From positions 124,001 to 188,000 of the forward strand of contig NZ_JAAMOZ010000001.1 in the NCBI RefSeq assembly GCF_011758645.1: a stretch of 64,000 bases of DNA, given 5' to 3'. The notes below the pieces were generated by a model, which was not told where the DNA came from, searched no databases, and was given only the letters and a program-made list of their open reading frames with translations. Both the position numbers and the translations under genes were made by a program. Source of the DNA: Brooklawnia cerclae (GTDB lineage Bacteria; Actinomycetota; Actinomycetes; Propionibacteriales; Propionibacteriaceae). Shown here in pieces: positions 32,661 to 41,594 of the stretch (within the stretch, counting starts at the first letter, position 1; every line of letters begins with the position of its first letter).

Positions 32661-32701
32661 AGTGGGCCGGTGCGATCTGTGATGGATCGCACCGGCCCAC
32701 T
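32661..32701 (+). terminator. Strong hairpin after the first MFS gene
   Basis: A perfect 17-bp stem, AGTGGGCCGGTGCGATC and its complement (32661-32677, 32685-32701), with a 7-nt loop. It lies 87 bp after the stop codon. No T tract follows, which is usual in this genome. It separates the MFS gene from promoter segment B. Confidence 0.7.
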
Positions 32702-32741
32702 GTCATCCGCGGGCGACAGCGGCACCGACCGTGCCGCGACC

Positions 32742-32822
32742 TTGACCCATTATCGTCAATCCTATAAAATCTCTCCTATCTCATAGGTGAGTAACGTCCT
32801 CATGGGTGAGGAGAATGCGATG
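32742..32822 (+). promoter_or_regulatory. Promoter/leader segment B
   Basis: TTGACC at 32742-32747 is 17 bp from TAAAAT at 32765-32770. An inverted repeat CCTAT-CTC-ATAGG (32775-32787) follows, then TCCTCATGGGTGAGGAGAATGCGATG. The CCTC and GAGG can pair, hiding the GAGGAG. It matches segment A in order and sequence and precedes the TIM-barrel isomerase gene by about 95 bp. Confidence 0.65.
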
Positions 32823-32903
32823 ACCAAATCGGTCGACTTCCCTCCGAACCGAGTCCCGGCCCCGTGTGAGCCCAGGCGTGGTGTGCCATCGCGAACAAAC
32901 TGA
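32820..32903 (+). CDS. Possible 27-codon leader peptide
   Basis: An ATG placed 6 bp after the GAGGAG of segment B opens a 27-codon frame (MTKSVDFPPNRVPAPCEPRR...). It stops 12 bp before the isomerase start and just ahead of that gene's AAGGAG. The equivalent ATG of segment A opens MEDSVRGPGVVPAA. Resemblance is limited to M-x-x-SV...P...VPA, so coding is uncertain. Confidence 0.3.
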   Translation: MTKSVDFPPNRVPAPCEPRRGVPSRTN

Positions 32904-32915
32904 AAAGGAGAACGC

Positions 32916-33896
32916 GTGTATACGGCTGAGAACTGGCCGATCGCCTGCAAGATGAACTTCGGCTCACGCGCCGAGGACGGTTCGCCGATCGGCACCGCTC
33001 CGGTCAGCACGTGGGAGGAACAGCTCACCCAGGTCGCCGAACTGGGGTTCACCGAGATCGATCCCATGGACGACTGGGTCCCGATCGCCGAGCTGTCCGC
33101 CGAGCGGTTCGAGGAGTTCCGCGGGTTGCTGGACAAGCTGGGCCTGCGTGTGACCGCGATCTCGATCGGACGCAACAGCGTGGTCGACCGGGAGAACGGA
33201 ACCCGCAACCTGGGGACGGTTCATGCCCTCATCGATCGTGCGGCCGAACTCGGCGCGTCGATCGTCAACATCGGCTTCCAGCAGGCGCTCACCGAGCCAC
33301 AGAAGCGGGCGACGTGGTTCTGGCTGGCCGACGGGCACCACGACGATCCCGCCTTGCGCCCACTGGCCGTCGAGCGGGTGCGCGAACTGGGCGACCACGC
33401 CCGCCAACTCGGTCTCGAGATCAGCCTCGAGATGTACGAGGACACCTATCTGGGAACCGCCGAGGACGCCGTGTCGTTCCTCAAGGACGTCGATCACGCC
33501 TCGGTAGGGCTCAACCCCGACATCGGCAACCTGATCCGGTTGCACCGGCCGATGGTCAAGGGAGAGGCCATGTACGAGCAGGTGCTGCCCTACTCGAACT
33601 ATTGGCACATCAAGAACTACCTGCGTGACGAGGATCCGGCCACAGGTGCCTATTTCTCGGCGCCGGCACCGTTGGAATACGGCGTCATCGATTACCGCTC
33701 CGTCATCCGCCGGGCCCTACGTCTCGGCTATTCGGGCCCCTTCATGACCGAGCACTACGGAAGCGACTGGCTGGGGGTCGGCGCGGTGAACGCCCGCTAC
33801 ATCCGCGAGGTGCTGCGTGGGGCGCGCACGTTGATCGAGTCCAGGACGGACGAGCCGCAGGAGGCGGACCGGGAACTCTCGTCGATCGTCGGGTGA
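32916..33896 (+). CDS. Sugar phosphate isomerase/epimerase (xylose-isomerase-like TIM barrel)
   Basis: A 326-residue AP-endonuclease-2 / xylose-isomerase-like TIM barrel. Acidic and His residues at strand ends suited to metal binding appear in GLEISLEMYEDTYLG, ASVGLNPDIGNLIRLH, YWHIKNYLRDED and PFMTEHYGSDWLG. It should isomerise or epimerise a sugar or sugar acid in the cytoplasm. The GTG at 32916 has an AAAAGGAG site. It has its own promoter segment and lies between two MFS transporters and a GntR gene. Confidence 0.83.
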   Translation: MYTAENWPIACKMNFGSRAEDGSPIGTAPVSTWEEQLTQVAELGFTEIDPMDDWVPIAELSAERFEEFRGLLDKLGLRVTAISIGRNSVVDRENGTRNLGTVHALIDRAAELGASIVNIGFQQALTEPQKRATWFWLADGHHDDPALRPLAVERVRELGDHARQLGLEISLEMYEDTYLGTAEDAVSFLKDVDHASVGLNPDIGNLIRLHRPMVKGEAMYEQVLPYSNYWHIKNYLRDEDPATGAYFSAPAPLEYGVIDYRSVIRRALRLGYSGPFMTEHYGSDWLGVGAVNARYIREVLRGARTLIESRTDEPQEADRELSSIVG

Positions 33897-33918
33897 TGTG
33901 CGAACGCGGGCGCCGACG

Positions 33919-34620
33919 TCAGTCGGCGACCCGCGTTCCGAGCTTGGTGAGGTGGTCGCGTACTTGCTCGATCGCCTCTGCGGTGTCGTGTTTGCGCACG
34001 GCCTCCAGAATGGCCAGATGCTCGGGGACCGCGACGGTCGCGTCGGTGGTACCCATGCCGACTGCCTGGCGCATCCGGTGCACCCTGAACGACAGGGAAT
34101 CGACGGATTGAGCGATGTAGCGGTTACCGCAATGGGCCAGTATCGCTTCGTGAAAAGACCAGTCGTCCTCGAAATACTTCCGGAGCAGGTCATGTTTGCC
34201 GGAGTTGCCGGATTTCAGTAATTCGTGGGCGGAGTGCGCATGATTCTCGTACGCCTCCTCCAGATCGGGAAGAAGTTCCTCCACATTGCGCATCGCTCGT
34301 TCCATCGCTCCGGTTTCCAGGACGAGCCGCGCGTCGGCGAGCTCGTACATCTGGGCCTGCGACATGGGTGGGGACACCCGATAACCACGATGAACGGTAC
34401 GGCGTACCAGTCCTGTGTGCTCCAAGCGGGCCAATGCCTCGCGTACGGGAGTCGGCGAGATCCCCAAGGACTGCGCCAGACGATCGATCGACAGCGGCGC
34501 ATCCGGCTCCAGCGTTCCCCAGGTGAGCATGTCGAGCAGTAGATCGTAGACATCATCGGGTAGCGCTTTCGCGCGGATTGGGCCCAATGAATGCGCGGCG
34601 CCGCCAGCGGATTTCTTCAC
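33919..34620 (-). CDS. GntR-family regulator (FCD subfamily) of the sugar-acid cluster
   Basis: A 233-residue GntR regulator. The winged helix reads PDDVYDLLLDMLTWGTLEPD, then SIDRLAQSLGISPTPVREAL. The FCD domain contains ELADARLVLETGAMERAM and a metal-type helix DDWSFHEAILAHCGNRYI. A near-consensus site AGGTGATACTA (34622-34632) overlaps the region just upstream of its start and suggests autoregulation. By position it probably controls the adjacent isomerase, the MFS genes and the dehydrogenase. Confidence 0.88.
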   Translation of the reverse strand: MKKSAGGAAHSLGPIRAKALPDDVYDLLLDMLTWGTLEPDAPLSIDRLAQSLGISPTPVREALARLEHTGLVRRTVHRGYRVSPPMSQAQMYELADARLVLETGAMERAMRNVEELLPDLEEAYENHAHSAHELLKSGNSGKHDLLRKYFEDDWSFHEAILAHCGNRYIAQSVDSLSFRVHRMRQAVGMGTTDATVAVPEHLAILEAVRKHDTAEAIEQVRDHLTKLGTRVAD

Positions 34621-35294
34621 AAGGTGATACTAGCGAGTGCAGTGCCGAGGGCTCGGATAACCCACGAGCTCGGATATGTCCGGTTCCGATTCCGGGTGGG
34701 ATGCTTCGGTGAATCGCTACGCCGTCCGCACGGCGACACCGGGGTGATCACTCGCTCCGAAGAGCCGTGGCCGTCGACGCGGCCGCGCCCACCGCTGTCG
34801 GCAGGGCCCACTCATCGTTCCGGATCTCGCGCGCCGGGCCCTCGGACCTCGCATCCGGTTGCTCAGCGCAAGACGCACGCTGCGGCAGTTGACTCAGCTG
34901 AGCGACTTCCTATAGCATCTTGGCTGTTACGTACATGATAGATGAATCCTCACGGATGAGGAGAGTGCAACGACGTACATGGGCACTGTTGCCGAAACAC
35001 CGTTTGGATTCACGGTCCGCGCGTGCTGTATTCCCGGATCGGCTCGAAGATCATCGCGAGGTCGGCGTCGGCATTCGTGATGCCAGGAATGAGGAGCGGC
35101 TACGGCAGCCATCGAGTGAGAATGAGTAATTTTGTGAGCCCGGCAGGGAAGTGGCTGGGCCTGTTCATGATCACCACCCGGATGTCGCTGGCCGAAGAGT
35201 TGTGAGGTAATCGAGTCCGATTCGGACGACCCCCGTAATTGCAACGATCTGTTGATGAATGACGATGGCTTCATCGATCACACGAAGGAGTGTC
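34621..35294. other. Regulatory interval between gntR and the second MFS gene
   Basis: About 670 bp with no convincing gene. It holds the gntR promoter region with a near-consensus FadR-type site at 34622-34632. Promoter/leader segment C lies at 34889-34970, and TGTTACGTACA (34925-34935) is a possible operator inside it. After that, about 300 bp of leader run to the MFS ribosome site. The stretches 34640-34880 and 34980-35270 show nothing I could assign. Confidence 0.45.
34889..34970 (+). promoter_or_regulatory. Promoter/leader segment C
   Basis: TTGACT at 34889-34894 is 16-18 bp from TATAGCAT at 34911-34918. The downstream block ATCCTCACGGATGAGGAGAG, then TGCAACGA (34947-34974), matches the corresponding blocks of segments A and B; CCTCA and TGAGG can pair over the GAGGAG. 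It lies about 325 bp before the second MFS gene. Confidence 0.55.
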
Positions 35295-36620
35295 ATGGTA
35301 ATTGAGGCGCACACGCCAGATGAGATCCGCCGTAAATCGGATGCCAAGAAAGTCAAGAACCTGCGCTATTGGATGCTTTCTTGGCTGCTCCTCGCGGGCC
35401 TCCTGAATTATATGGATCGCTCGTCGGTATCCATCGCTGCTCCGCACATGATCGAAGAGTTGGGTATCACCCGCACCGATATCGGTCTCATGGGGACAGT
35501 CTTCTCGTGGACGTACGCGATCTGCCAGCTGCCGGCGGGTTACATCATCGACAAGATCGGTGCCAAGCGGATGTACTTCTTCGCCGTCGGGGTGTGGTCC
35601 ATCGCGACCGCACTCATGTCGGTGGGTCACAACATGGGTCAGTTCCTCAGTTTCCGGTTCCTGCTGGGCGTCGGGGAATCTCCCAACTCGCCCAACAGCA
35701 GCAAGATCACCACCGAGTGGTTTCCGCGCGAGGAACGTGGACAGGCCTCGGGCATCTGGGATTCGGGCTCCAAGTGGGGGTCGGCCGTCGCTCCGCCACT
35801 GCTGACGGTCTTGTCTCTGGCGCTCGGCTGGCGTGCGATGTTCCTCATCATCGGTGTTCTCGGCTTGTGCCTGGCCGTCGGTTTCTGGGCGTTCTACCGG
35901 TCGCCGGAAGAATCGAAGCGTCTGTCCGACGAGGAGTACCGTCACATTCTCGCCGGTCGTGACGACGTCACGAAGCCCAAGCAGCACCTCCCGTGGGCGA
36001 GATTCTTCACGTACCGTCAGACCTGGGGCATGATGCTCGGGTTCTTCACCTCCATCTGGATCTGGAATATCTTCATCACCTTCCTGCCCCTTTTCCTCCA
36101 GGACACCCTCGGAGTCTCGGTCGCGTCGACCGGTTGGGTCGCAGCAGTCCCGTACTTTGTCGCCGCGATCTCGGGGATCTACTCGGGACGCATCACGCTG
36201 AAACTCGCTCGCGACCGGGGAATGACCTCGATTCGTTCCAAGAAGAGTGTGCTGATCACCGCATGCATCGGATTGGGTGTTCTCCTGGTCGTTGTTCCGT
36301 TCGCTCACAACCTCGTCGTGGCGGTCGTCATCTTGTGTCTGGCGCTCGGCCTGGTGGCGGCGATTCAATCCCAATCGTGGGCGTTGACCAGCGATATCGT
36401 CCCGGACACGCACGTTGCCCAGTTCGGCGGAATCATGAATTTCGGTGGCTACTTCGGAGGCGCTCTCGCGCCCGTTGTCACCGGCCTGATCTATGACCGC
36501 ACGGGCTCGTACACGCCGACCTTCATCGTGGCCGGGGGGATCGCGGCGCTCGGCGCGCTCTTCTACGCCGTCCTCGTCCGCAAGCCGATCGTCGCCGAGA
36601 CCGGGAATCAGGCGCTCTGA
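35295..36620 (+). CDS. MFS transporter, ACS (hexuronate/glucarate-type) family
   Basis: A 441-residue major facilitator of the anion:cation symporter family. Diagnostic blocks are LLNYMDRSSVSIAAPHMIEE, GTVFSWTYAICQLPAGYIID, RFLLGVGESPNSPNSSKITT with EWFPREERGQASGIWDSGSK, and FGGIMNFGGYFGGALAPVVT. Members take up hexuronates, glucarate, galactonate and similar acids. The ATG at 35295 (AAGGAG at 35285) is preferred to an in-frame ATG at 35259. Its stop overlaps the dehydrogenase start by 1 nt. Confidence 0.92.
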   Translation: MVIEAHTPDEIRRKSDAKKVKNLRYWMLSWLLLAGLLNYMDRSSVSIAAPHMIEELGITRTDIGLMGTVFSWTYAICQLPAGYIIDKIGAKRMYFFAVGVWSIATALMSVGHNMGQFLSFRFLLGVGESPNSPNSSKITTEWFPREERGQASGIWDSGSKWGSAVAPPLLTVLSLALGWRAMFLIIGVLGLCLAVGFWAFYRSPEESKRLSDEEYRHILAGRDDVTKPKQHLPWARFFTYRQTWGMMLGFFTSIWIWNIFITFLPLFLQDTLGVSVASTGWVAAVPYFVAAISGIYSGRITLKLARDRGMTSIRSKKSVLITACIGLGVLLVVVPFAHNLVVAVVILCLALGLVAAIQSQSWALTSDIVPDTHVAQFGGIMNFGGYFGGALAPVVTGLIYDRTGSYTPTFIVAGGIAALGALFYAVLVRKPIVAETGNQAL

Positions 36621-37660
36621 TGAATCGTGACTACGTCGTGGGCTTGACCTCGGACGCCGCGGAGCCAGACGGGTCGACGGACTTCGGCGACATCGGGCTC
36701 GAAAGGTTGACGGCTGCGGGCCTCACGTGGCGTCTACTGCCGGCGATCCCCCCACACGGGCCGATCCCGCCGTCAGCGCTCGATGGCGTGGACGCGGTCA
36801 TCTCTCTCGGCCACATCCCGTTCAACGCCTCGCTGGTGCGGCAAGTCCCACGGCTTCGCCACATCGCCCGGTTCGGCGCGGGATACGACGGGATTGATCC
36901 GGTGGCCCTGGCGAACGAGGGCGTTGTGCTCACCACGACGCCCACGGGGCTTCGCAGCCCGGTGGCTCTCACCGGGCTGACGATGATTCTCGCCTGCGCC
37001 AACCGACTGCTCGAGAACCACCTGATCACCACTCGCGGTCAGTGGAACGAGTTGCGGGGCAAGCGTCGAGGCATCGGCATCCAGGGCCGCACAGTCGGAA
37101 TCCTGGGCTTCGGGTCGATCGGGTCACGGCTCGCCGAGATGCTCGGCCCGCTTGGTGCCACGATCATCGCTGCCAGCAGGTCTGCCGGGAACAGCCGCGC
37201 GCGATCGGCGGGTGTGGAAGTGGTCGACCCGCTGACGCTCGCCGAGCGCTCGGATTTCGTCGTCGTGACGGCGTCCCTGACAGACCAGAACCGGGGGATG
37301 ATCGATGCCGCGTTCTTCGCCGCGATGCAGCCCCACGCGTATTTCATCAATATCTCGCGGGGCGGCCTGGCCGACTACGAGGCGCTGCGGGACGCGCTCG
37401 CGCGGGGAGGCATCGCTGGTGCGGGCCTCGACGTCTTCGATCCGGAACCCCCGGCGGCCGATGATCCGTTGCTGGCCATGGAAAACGTGATCTGCACGCC
37501 GCACGCGCTCTCGTGGACCGAGGACTTCACCAGGGACGTGTCAGCTCTCGTGATGGAAGCGGTGATCACGGTTTCGCAGGGGACGATCCCGGCCTCTGCC
37601 CTGGCCCGGGATGCGCTGGACCCCGTGAACTGGCGGGGTGCGGTGACGGTCGGGGCCTGA
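36620..37660 (+). CDS. D-isomer-specific 2-hydroxyacid dehydrogenase
   Basis: A 346-residue NAD(P)-dependent dehydrogenase of the phosphoglycerate-dehydrogenase-like family. The NAD motif is GFGSIGSRLAE near residues 163-173. The catalytic Arg247 (NISRGGLADYEAL), Glu276 (DPEPP) and His295 (TPHALSW) are all present. It probably reduces a 2-keto acid or oxidises a 2-hydroxy acid derived from the substrate of the upstream transporter, to which it is translationally coupled. Confidence 0.88.
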   Translation: MNRDYVVGLTSDAAEPDGSTDFGDIGLERLTAAGLTWRLLPAIPPHGPIPPSALDGVDAVISLGHIPFNASLVRQVPRLRHIARFGAGYDGIDPVALANEGVVLTTTPTGLRSPVALTGLTMILACANRLLENHLITTRGQWNELRGKRRGIGIQGRTVGILGFGSIGSRLAEMLGPLGATIIAASRSAGNSRARSAGVEVVDPLTLAERSDFVVVTASLTDQNRGMIDAAFFAAMQPHAYFINISRGGLADYEALRDALARGGIAGAGLDVFDPEPPAADDPLLAMENVICTPHALSWTEDFTRDVSALVMEAVITVSQGTIPASALARDALDPVNWRGAVTVGA

Positions 37661-37674
37661 CCGGGTCGAGGTCT

Positions 37675-39954
37675 TCACCCGATGAGGGCACCGACCAGTT
37701 CGGCGGCCGACGACTTGTCGAGCATCTGGTTCCCGTTTCCGCATTTGGGTGAGACGACGCACATGGGGCAGCCGGACTCGCACCCACAGTGCTCAAGACG
37801 GTCGAGTGTGGCAGCGAGCCACTCGTCGGCCAGTTCGAAGCCACGGTCGGCGAAGCCGGCACCGCCGGGAGCTCCGTCGTGGACGAAGATCGTGCACATC
37901 CCGGTGTCGGGGTGCATCACGGTCGAAAGGCCGCCGATGTCCCAGCGGTCGCAGGGAGCGAACGCGGGCAGCAGCCCGATTGCCGTGTGTTCCGCGGCGT
38001 GGGCAGCCGAGCCCAGTCGCACGGCTGAGTATGCGAGCCCGGCGACCACGTCGTCCGGCACCAGCCACCACATCGACTGGGTGCGCATGCGCCGCACCGG
38101 CAGGTCGAGGGGCGTCTCGTCCCATACGTCGCCGGTGACCGCGTCCCGCCGCAGGTACGCCTGCACCTGGCCGGCCAACTCCACCTCGCCCCGGCACACC
38201 CAGCCGCGACCACAACGACGCCGCTCCTGCTCGGTGATGATGCGCACATCGGACACCGATCGGGGCTGGGTGTAGTAGGGCAGCTCCACCGAGGCCACCA
38301 TGGCGATCCCGTCGGCGGGGAGGTACGCGTCCACTCGCCATTGTTCGCCCTGGTGCAGGTACACGGCGCCCTCGTGCACCGTGCGGTCGGCCGCCGCACG
38401 GTCGACGCTGCCGATGACGCGTCCCGACGACGCCTCGATGATCTCGACAGGACGGCCACCCGCCCCGCGCAGGTCGATCGCGTCCACCGCGCGCTCGGGA
38501 CGCGTCCAGTACCATCCGGACGATCGCCTGCGCAGCAGGCCCTGGGCGGTGAGCCCGTCGGCCAGCGCGCCGAGACCCGCACCGAACCAACGGGCGTCCG
38601 CGGCCGTCAAAGGGGCTTCTTGCGCGGCCGCGGCCAGGTGTGGGCCCAGCACGTACGGGTTTTGCGGGTGCAGCACGGTGGCCTCGACCGGCCGGTCGAA
38701 GATCAGCTCCGGGTGGGCGAACAGGTGGGCGTCCAGCGGGTCGTCCCTGGCGATGAGGACGACCAGGGCATCCCGCTCACCGCGGCCCGCGCGCCCTGCC
38801 TGCTGCCAGAACGATCCGAGCGTCCCCGGGAAGCCGGTCACCACCACCGCGTCCAGCCCGGCGATGTCGATCCCGAGTTCGAGCGCATTGGTGGACGCCA
38901 CCCCGGCCAGATCGCCGCAGCGCAGCGCCGCTTCCAGCCTGCGCCGGTCGTCGGCGAGATATCCCGATCGGTAGCTTGCCACCCGGCGTCCCGAGCCGAT
39001 GCGGTCGGACGCACGCAATGCGACGAGCTCGGCCTGCGAGCGGCTCGGGATGAAGGCGATCACCTGCTCACCGTCGTCCACCAGGCGGGCGAGCAGCTCG
39101 GTGGCGTCGTGGGGTGCGTCCTCGTCGGGCTTCCACAGCACCACGTCGCGGGCGGCGTGGGGTGAGGCATCGTCACAGACTTCGGCCAGCGGCGCGTCCT
39201 CCCCGATCAGCTTCGCCCCCGAGACCCCGGCCGCGGTGGCAGTGGCCGAGGCGAGGACGAAGACCGGATGCGCCCCGTACGCGGCGCACAGTCTCCTCAG
39301 CCGCCGCAGCACCCCGGACACCTGTGCGCCGAAGACGCCGCGGTAGCGGTGTGCCTCGTCCACGACGACGTAGCGCAACGAACCCAGGAAGCCCGCCCAT
39401 CGCGCATGGTCGGGCAGCACCGACCGATGCAGCATGTCGGGGTTCGACAGGACGAATCCGGCGTGGTCGCGTGCGAACTGACGCTCGGCAGGGCCAGAGT
39501 CGCCGTCGAGGGTCGCCACCTGCCAGCCGTGCGGCCCCAGCGCACGGGCGGCCTGCCGCTGGTCGTGGGCGAGGGCCTTGGTGGGGGCCAGGTACAGCGC
39601 GGTGTGCCGGGCGACGCCGAGCCTGGAGCGCAGGTCGTCCGTGGGCACTCCCAGGCTCGCCAGGCTCGCGGGAACGGCGGTGGCGGCCATCACCGGAAGT
39701 AGATAGGCCAGCGACTTGCCCGAGGCGGTGGGCGTCGAGATCGCCACATGGTGCCCCGACCAGGCGAGGTCGGCCGCCTCCCGCTGATGACACCAGGGGC
39801 GTTCGATGCCGGAGCCCACGAGGGAGCGTGACACGGGCTCGGGCAGCCATTCAGGCCATTCGCCGACCCGGCCGTCCAGGCGATCGCGATGCCGGACGAC
39901 GACCGTGCGCGGGTCGTCGGCCAGCCACCGGGGAATCGTCACGACTCCCACCAT
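37675..39954 (-). CDS. MrfA-like DEAD/H-box helicase with DUF1998 domain
   Basis: A 759-residue superfamily 2 helicase. Motifs are ERPWCHQREAADLAWSGHHV, Walker A TPTASGKS (residues 74-81), DEAH in YVVVDEAHRYRGVFG, and a C-terminal RecA lobe with VASTNALELGIDIAGLDAVV and QQAGRAGR. A DUF1998 region ends in the Zn-type Cys cluster CGCESGCPMCVVSPKCGNGN. This is the layout of B. subtilis MrfA/YprA, implicated in mitomycin-damage repair. The ATG at 39954 is chosen; the frame stays open upstream, so the start is uncertain. Confidence 0.88.
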   Translation of the reverse strand: MVGVVTIPRWLADDPRTVVVRHRDRLDGRVGEWPEWLPEPVSRSLVGSGIERPWCHQREAADLAWSGHHVAISTPTASGKSLAYLLPVMAATAVPASLASLGVPTDDLRSRLGVARHTALYLAPTKALAHDQRQAARALGPHGWQVATLDGDSGPAERQFARDHAGFVLSNPDMLHRSVLPDHARWAGFLGSLRYVVVDEAHRYRGVFGAQVSGVLRRLRRLCAAYGAHPVFVLASATATAAGVSGAKLIGEDAPLAEVCDDASPHAARDVVLWKPDEDAPHDATELLARLVDDGEQVIAFIPSRSQAELVALRASDRIGSGRRVASYRSGYLADDRRRLEAALRCGDLAGVASTNALELGIDIAGLDAVVVTGFPGTLGSFWQQAGRAGRGERDALVVLIARDDPLDAHLFAHPELIFDRPVEATVLHPQNPYVLGPHLAAAAQEAPLTAADARWFGAGLGALADGLTAQGLLRRRSSGWYWTRPERAVDAIDLRGAGGRPVEIIEASSGRVIGSVDRAAADRTVHEGAVYLHQGEQWRVDAYLPADGIAMVASVELPYYTQPRSVSDVRIITEQERRRCGRGWVCRGEVELAGQVQAYLRRDAVTGDVWDETPLDLPVRRMRTQSMWWLVPDDVVAGLAYSAVRLGSAAHAAEHTAIGLLPAFAPCDRWDIGGLSTVMHPDTGMCTIFVHDGAPGGAGFADRGFELADEWLAATLDRLEHCGCESGCPMCVVSPKCGNGNQMLDKSSAAELVGALIG

Positions 39955-40245
39955 GCCACTGTCACGGGGAAGAGCTGCGGACGAGCCGCTGCCCGTTTCG
40001 CGGGTGTGGGTGTCCAGAGCTCCCGAGTCGCCCACGGGCTTGCCGAATCTGACCGCGGGTGGCGTGCGTCCCCTGCACTTCTGATGCAGCGTTTGCCTCA
40101 CCCGCGTACGCGCAGAACCGATCACGCGGGCTTCGCCCGTTGGTGTGGATGCTTGCATGACAGGCCTGTGCGCCGGCGGACGGATCGTCCCCGCGTTTGT
40201 TATCCAAACGAGACAATCTCGGGATTGGCAGCCAATAGGCACCTG

Positions 40246-40259
40246 TGTTAACGTTCACA
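40246..40259. promoter_or_regulatory. LacI-family operator upstream of the ABC sugar transporter
   Basis: TGTTAACGTTCACA is a nearly perfect palindrome centred on CG, the usual design of LacI-family operators. It lies 70 bp upstream of the substrate-binding-protein gene. The LacI regulator at the end of the same operon is the likely ligand. Confidence 0.6.
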
Positions 40260-40328
40260 TCAAGACGAGGGGTCCTTCTTCCCGTCTCGCTTCGCATGGT
40301 CGCGAAGACGGCTCAATGAGGAGACATC

Positions 40329-41510
40329 ATGAAATCACGCAGCTTTCTTGCTCGCGGAATACGCGTATCGGGAGTGGCACTGGTAGCCGGCACGCTCCTG
40401 CTCACCGGGTGCTCGGGTGGGGGTGCAGGTGGTGGGAATCAGTCCGGCGCCGCCGGCGGTGACAGCGAGGGGGTCGTCAAGGTCGGTGTGTCGATGCCGA
40501 CCCAGACCTCCGAACGCTGGATCGCCGACGGAGACGCCGTCAAGGAGGAACTCGAAGCGGCGGGTCACACCGTCGATCTCCAGTTCGCCAACGACGACAT
40601 CCCCACCCAGACGCAGCAGATCGACCAGATGATCACCAACGGTGCCCAGGTGCTCGTCGTCGCCGCCATCGATGGCACGGCGTTGTCCAGTCAGCTCGAC
40701 GCGGCCGGGGCAGCAGGCATCCCCGTCATCTCGTACGACCGGCTGATCCGTGACAACGAGAACGTCGACTTCTACGTCTCTTTCGACAACTACAAGGTCG
40801 GCGTCGCACAGGCCACCGCACTGTTGTCCGGCCTCGGCATCACCGACGCCGACGGCGACGAACTGTCCGGTCGTCCCACGGGCCCGCTCAACATCGAATT
40901 GTTCGCGGGCTCTCCGGACGACAACAACGCCGGCTTCTTCTTCGACGGCGCCATGGACACCCTGAAGCCGTACCTGGACGACGGCACCCTGGTCGTGAAG
41001 TCGACCCAGACCGATTTCGACCAGGTCGCCATCCTGCGGTGGTCGCAGGAGGGTGCCCAGAAGCGCATGGAGGATCTGGTGACCTCCACCTACGGCGGCG
41101 GCACCGTGCCCCTCGCCGGTGTGCTGTCACCCTTCGACGGCCTGTCACGCGGGATCATCACGGCGCTCCAGAACGCGGGCTACGGGTCGACCATCGCCGA
41201 CGGGCTGCCGGTCGTGACCGGTCAGGACGCCGAGGTCGCGTCCGTCAAGCTCATCAACGAGGGCGTCCAGCAATCGACCATCTTCAAGGACACCCGCACC
41301 CTGGCTGCCCAGGCGGTCAAGGTCGTCGAGTCGATCGCTGCGGGCGAGGAGCCCGAGGCCAACGACACCACGACCTACGACAACGGCGTGAAGGTGGTGC
41401 CTTCCTACCTGCTGCCTGTGGAGACGATCTACAAGGACGACATCAAGTCGAAGCTGATCGACTCCGGTTACTACACACAGACAGAGGTCGAGGAAGGCGT
41501 CGTCAAGTAG
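40329..41510 (+). CDS. chvE: Multiple-sugar ABC transporter substrate-binding lipoprotein (ChvE-like)
   Basis: A 393-residue lipoprotein. The signal peptide ends in the lipobox LLTGC with Cys28, followed by a Gly/Ser linker. The binding domain has the ribose/xylose-binding fold: KVGVSMPTQTSERWIADGDA, LVVAAIDGTALSSQLDAAGA and PVISYDRLIRDNENVDFYVS, the last typical of ChvE and xylose-binding proteins. It captures monosaccharides at the cell surface for MmsAB. The ATG follows TGAGGAG. Confidence 0.92.
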   Translation: MKSRSFLARGIRVSGVALVAGTLLLTGCSGGGAGGGNQSGAAGGDSEGVVKVGVSMPTQTSERWIADGDAVKEELEAAGHTVDLQFANDDIPTQTQQIDQMITNGAQVLVVAAIDGTALSSQLDAAGAAGIPVISYDRLIRDNENVDFYVSFDNYKVGVAQATALLSGLGITDADGDELSGRPTGPLNIELFAGSPDDNNAGFFFDGAMDTLKPYLDDGTLVVKSTQTDFDQVAILRWSQEGAQKRMEDLVTSTYGGGTVPLAGVLSPFDGLSRGIITALQNAGYGSTIADGLPVVTGQDAEVASVKLINEGVQQSTIFKDTRTLAAQAVKVVESIAAGEEPEANDTTTYDNGVKVVPSYLLPVETIYKDDIKSKLIDSGYYTQTEVEEGVVK

Positions 41511-41594
41511 CGGTCCCGCGCGGCGACGGTGCCGACCGGATGCCCGGGCCCGGCACCGTCGCCCCCGTTCCCACATCGCATGAACGAGGCGAAC

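Noticed and set aside
35271-36413. 380-codon minus-strand frame opposite the ACS-family MFS gene
   Set aside because: Antisense shadow with charged, repetitive composition and no domain.
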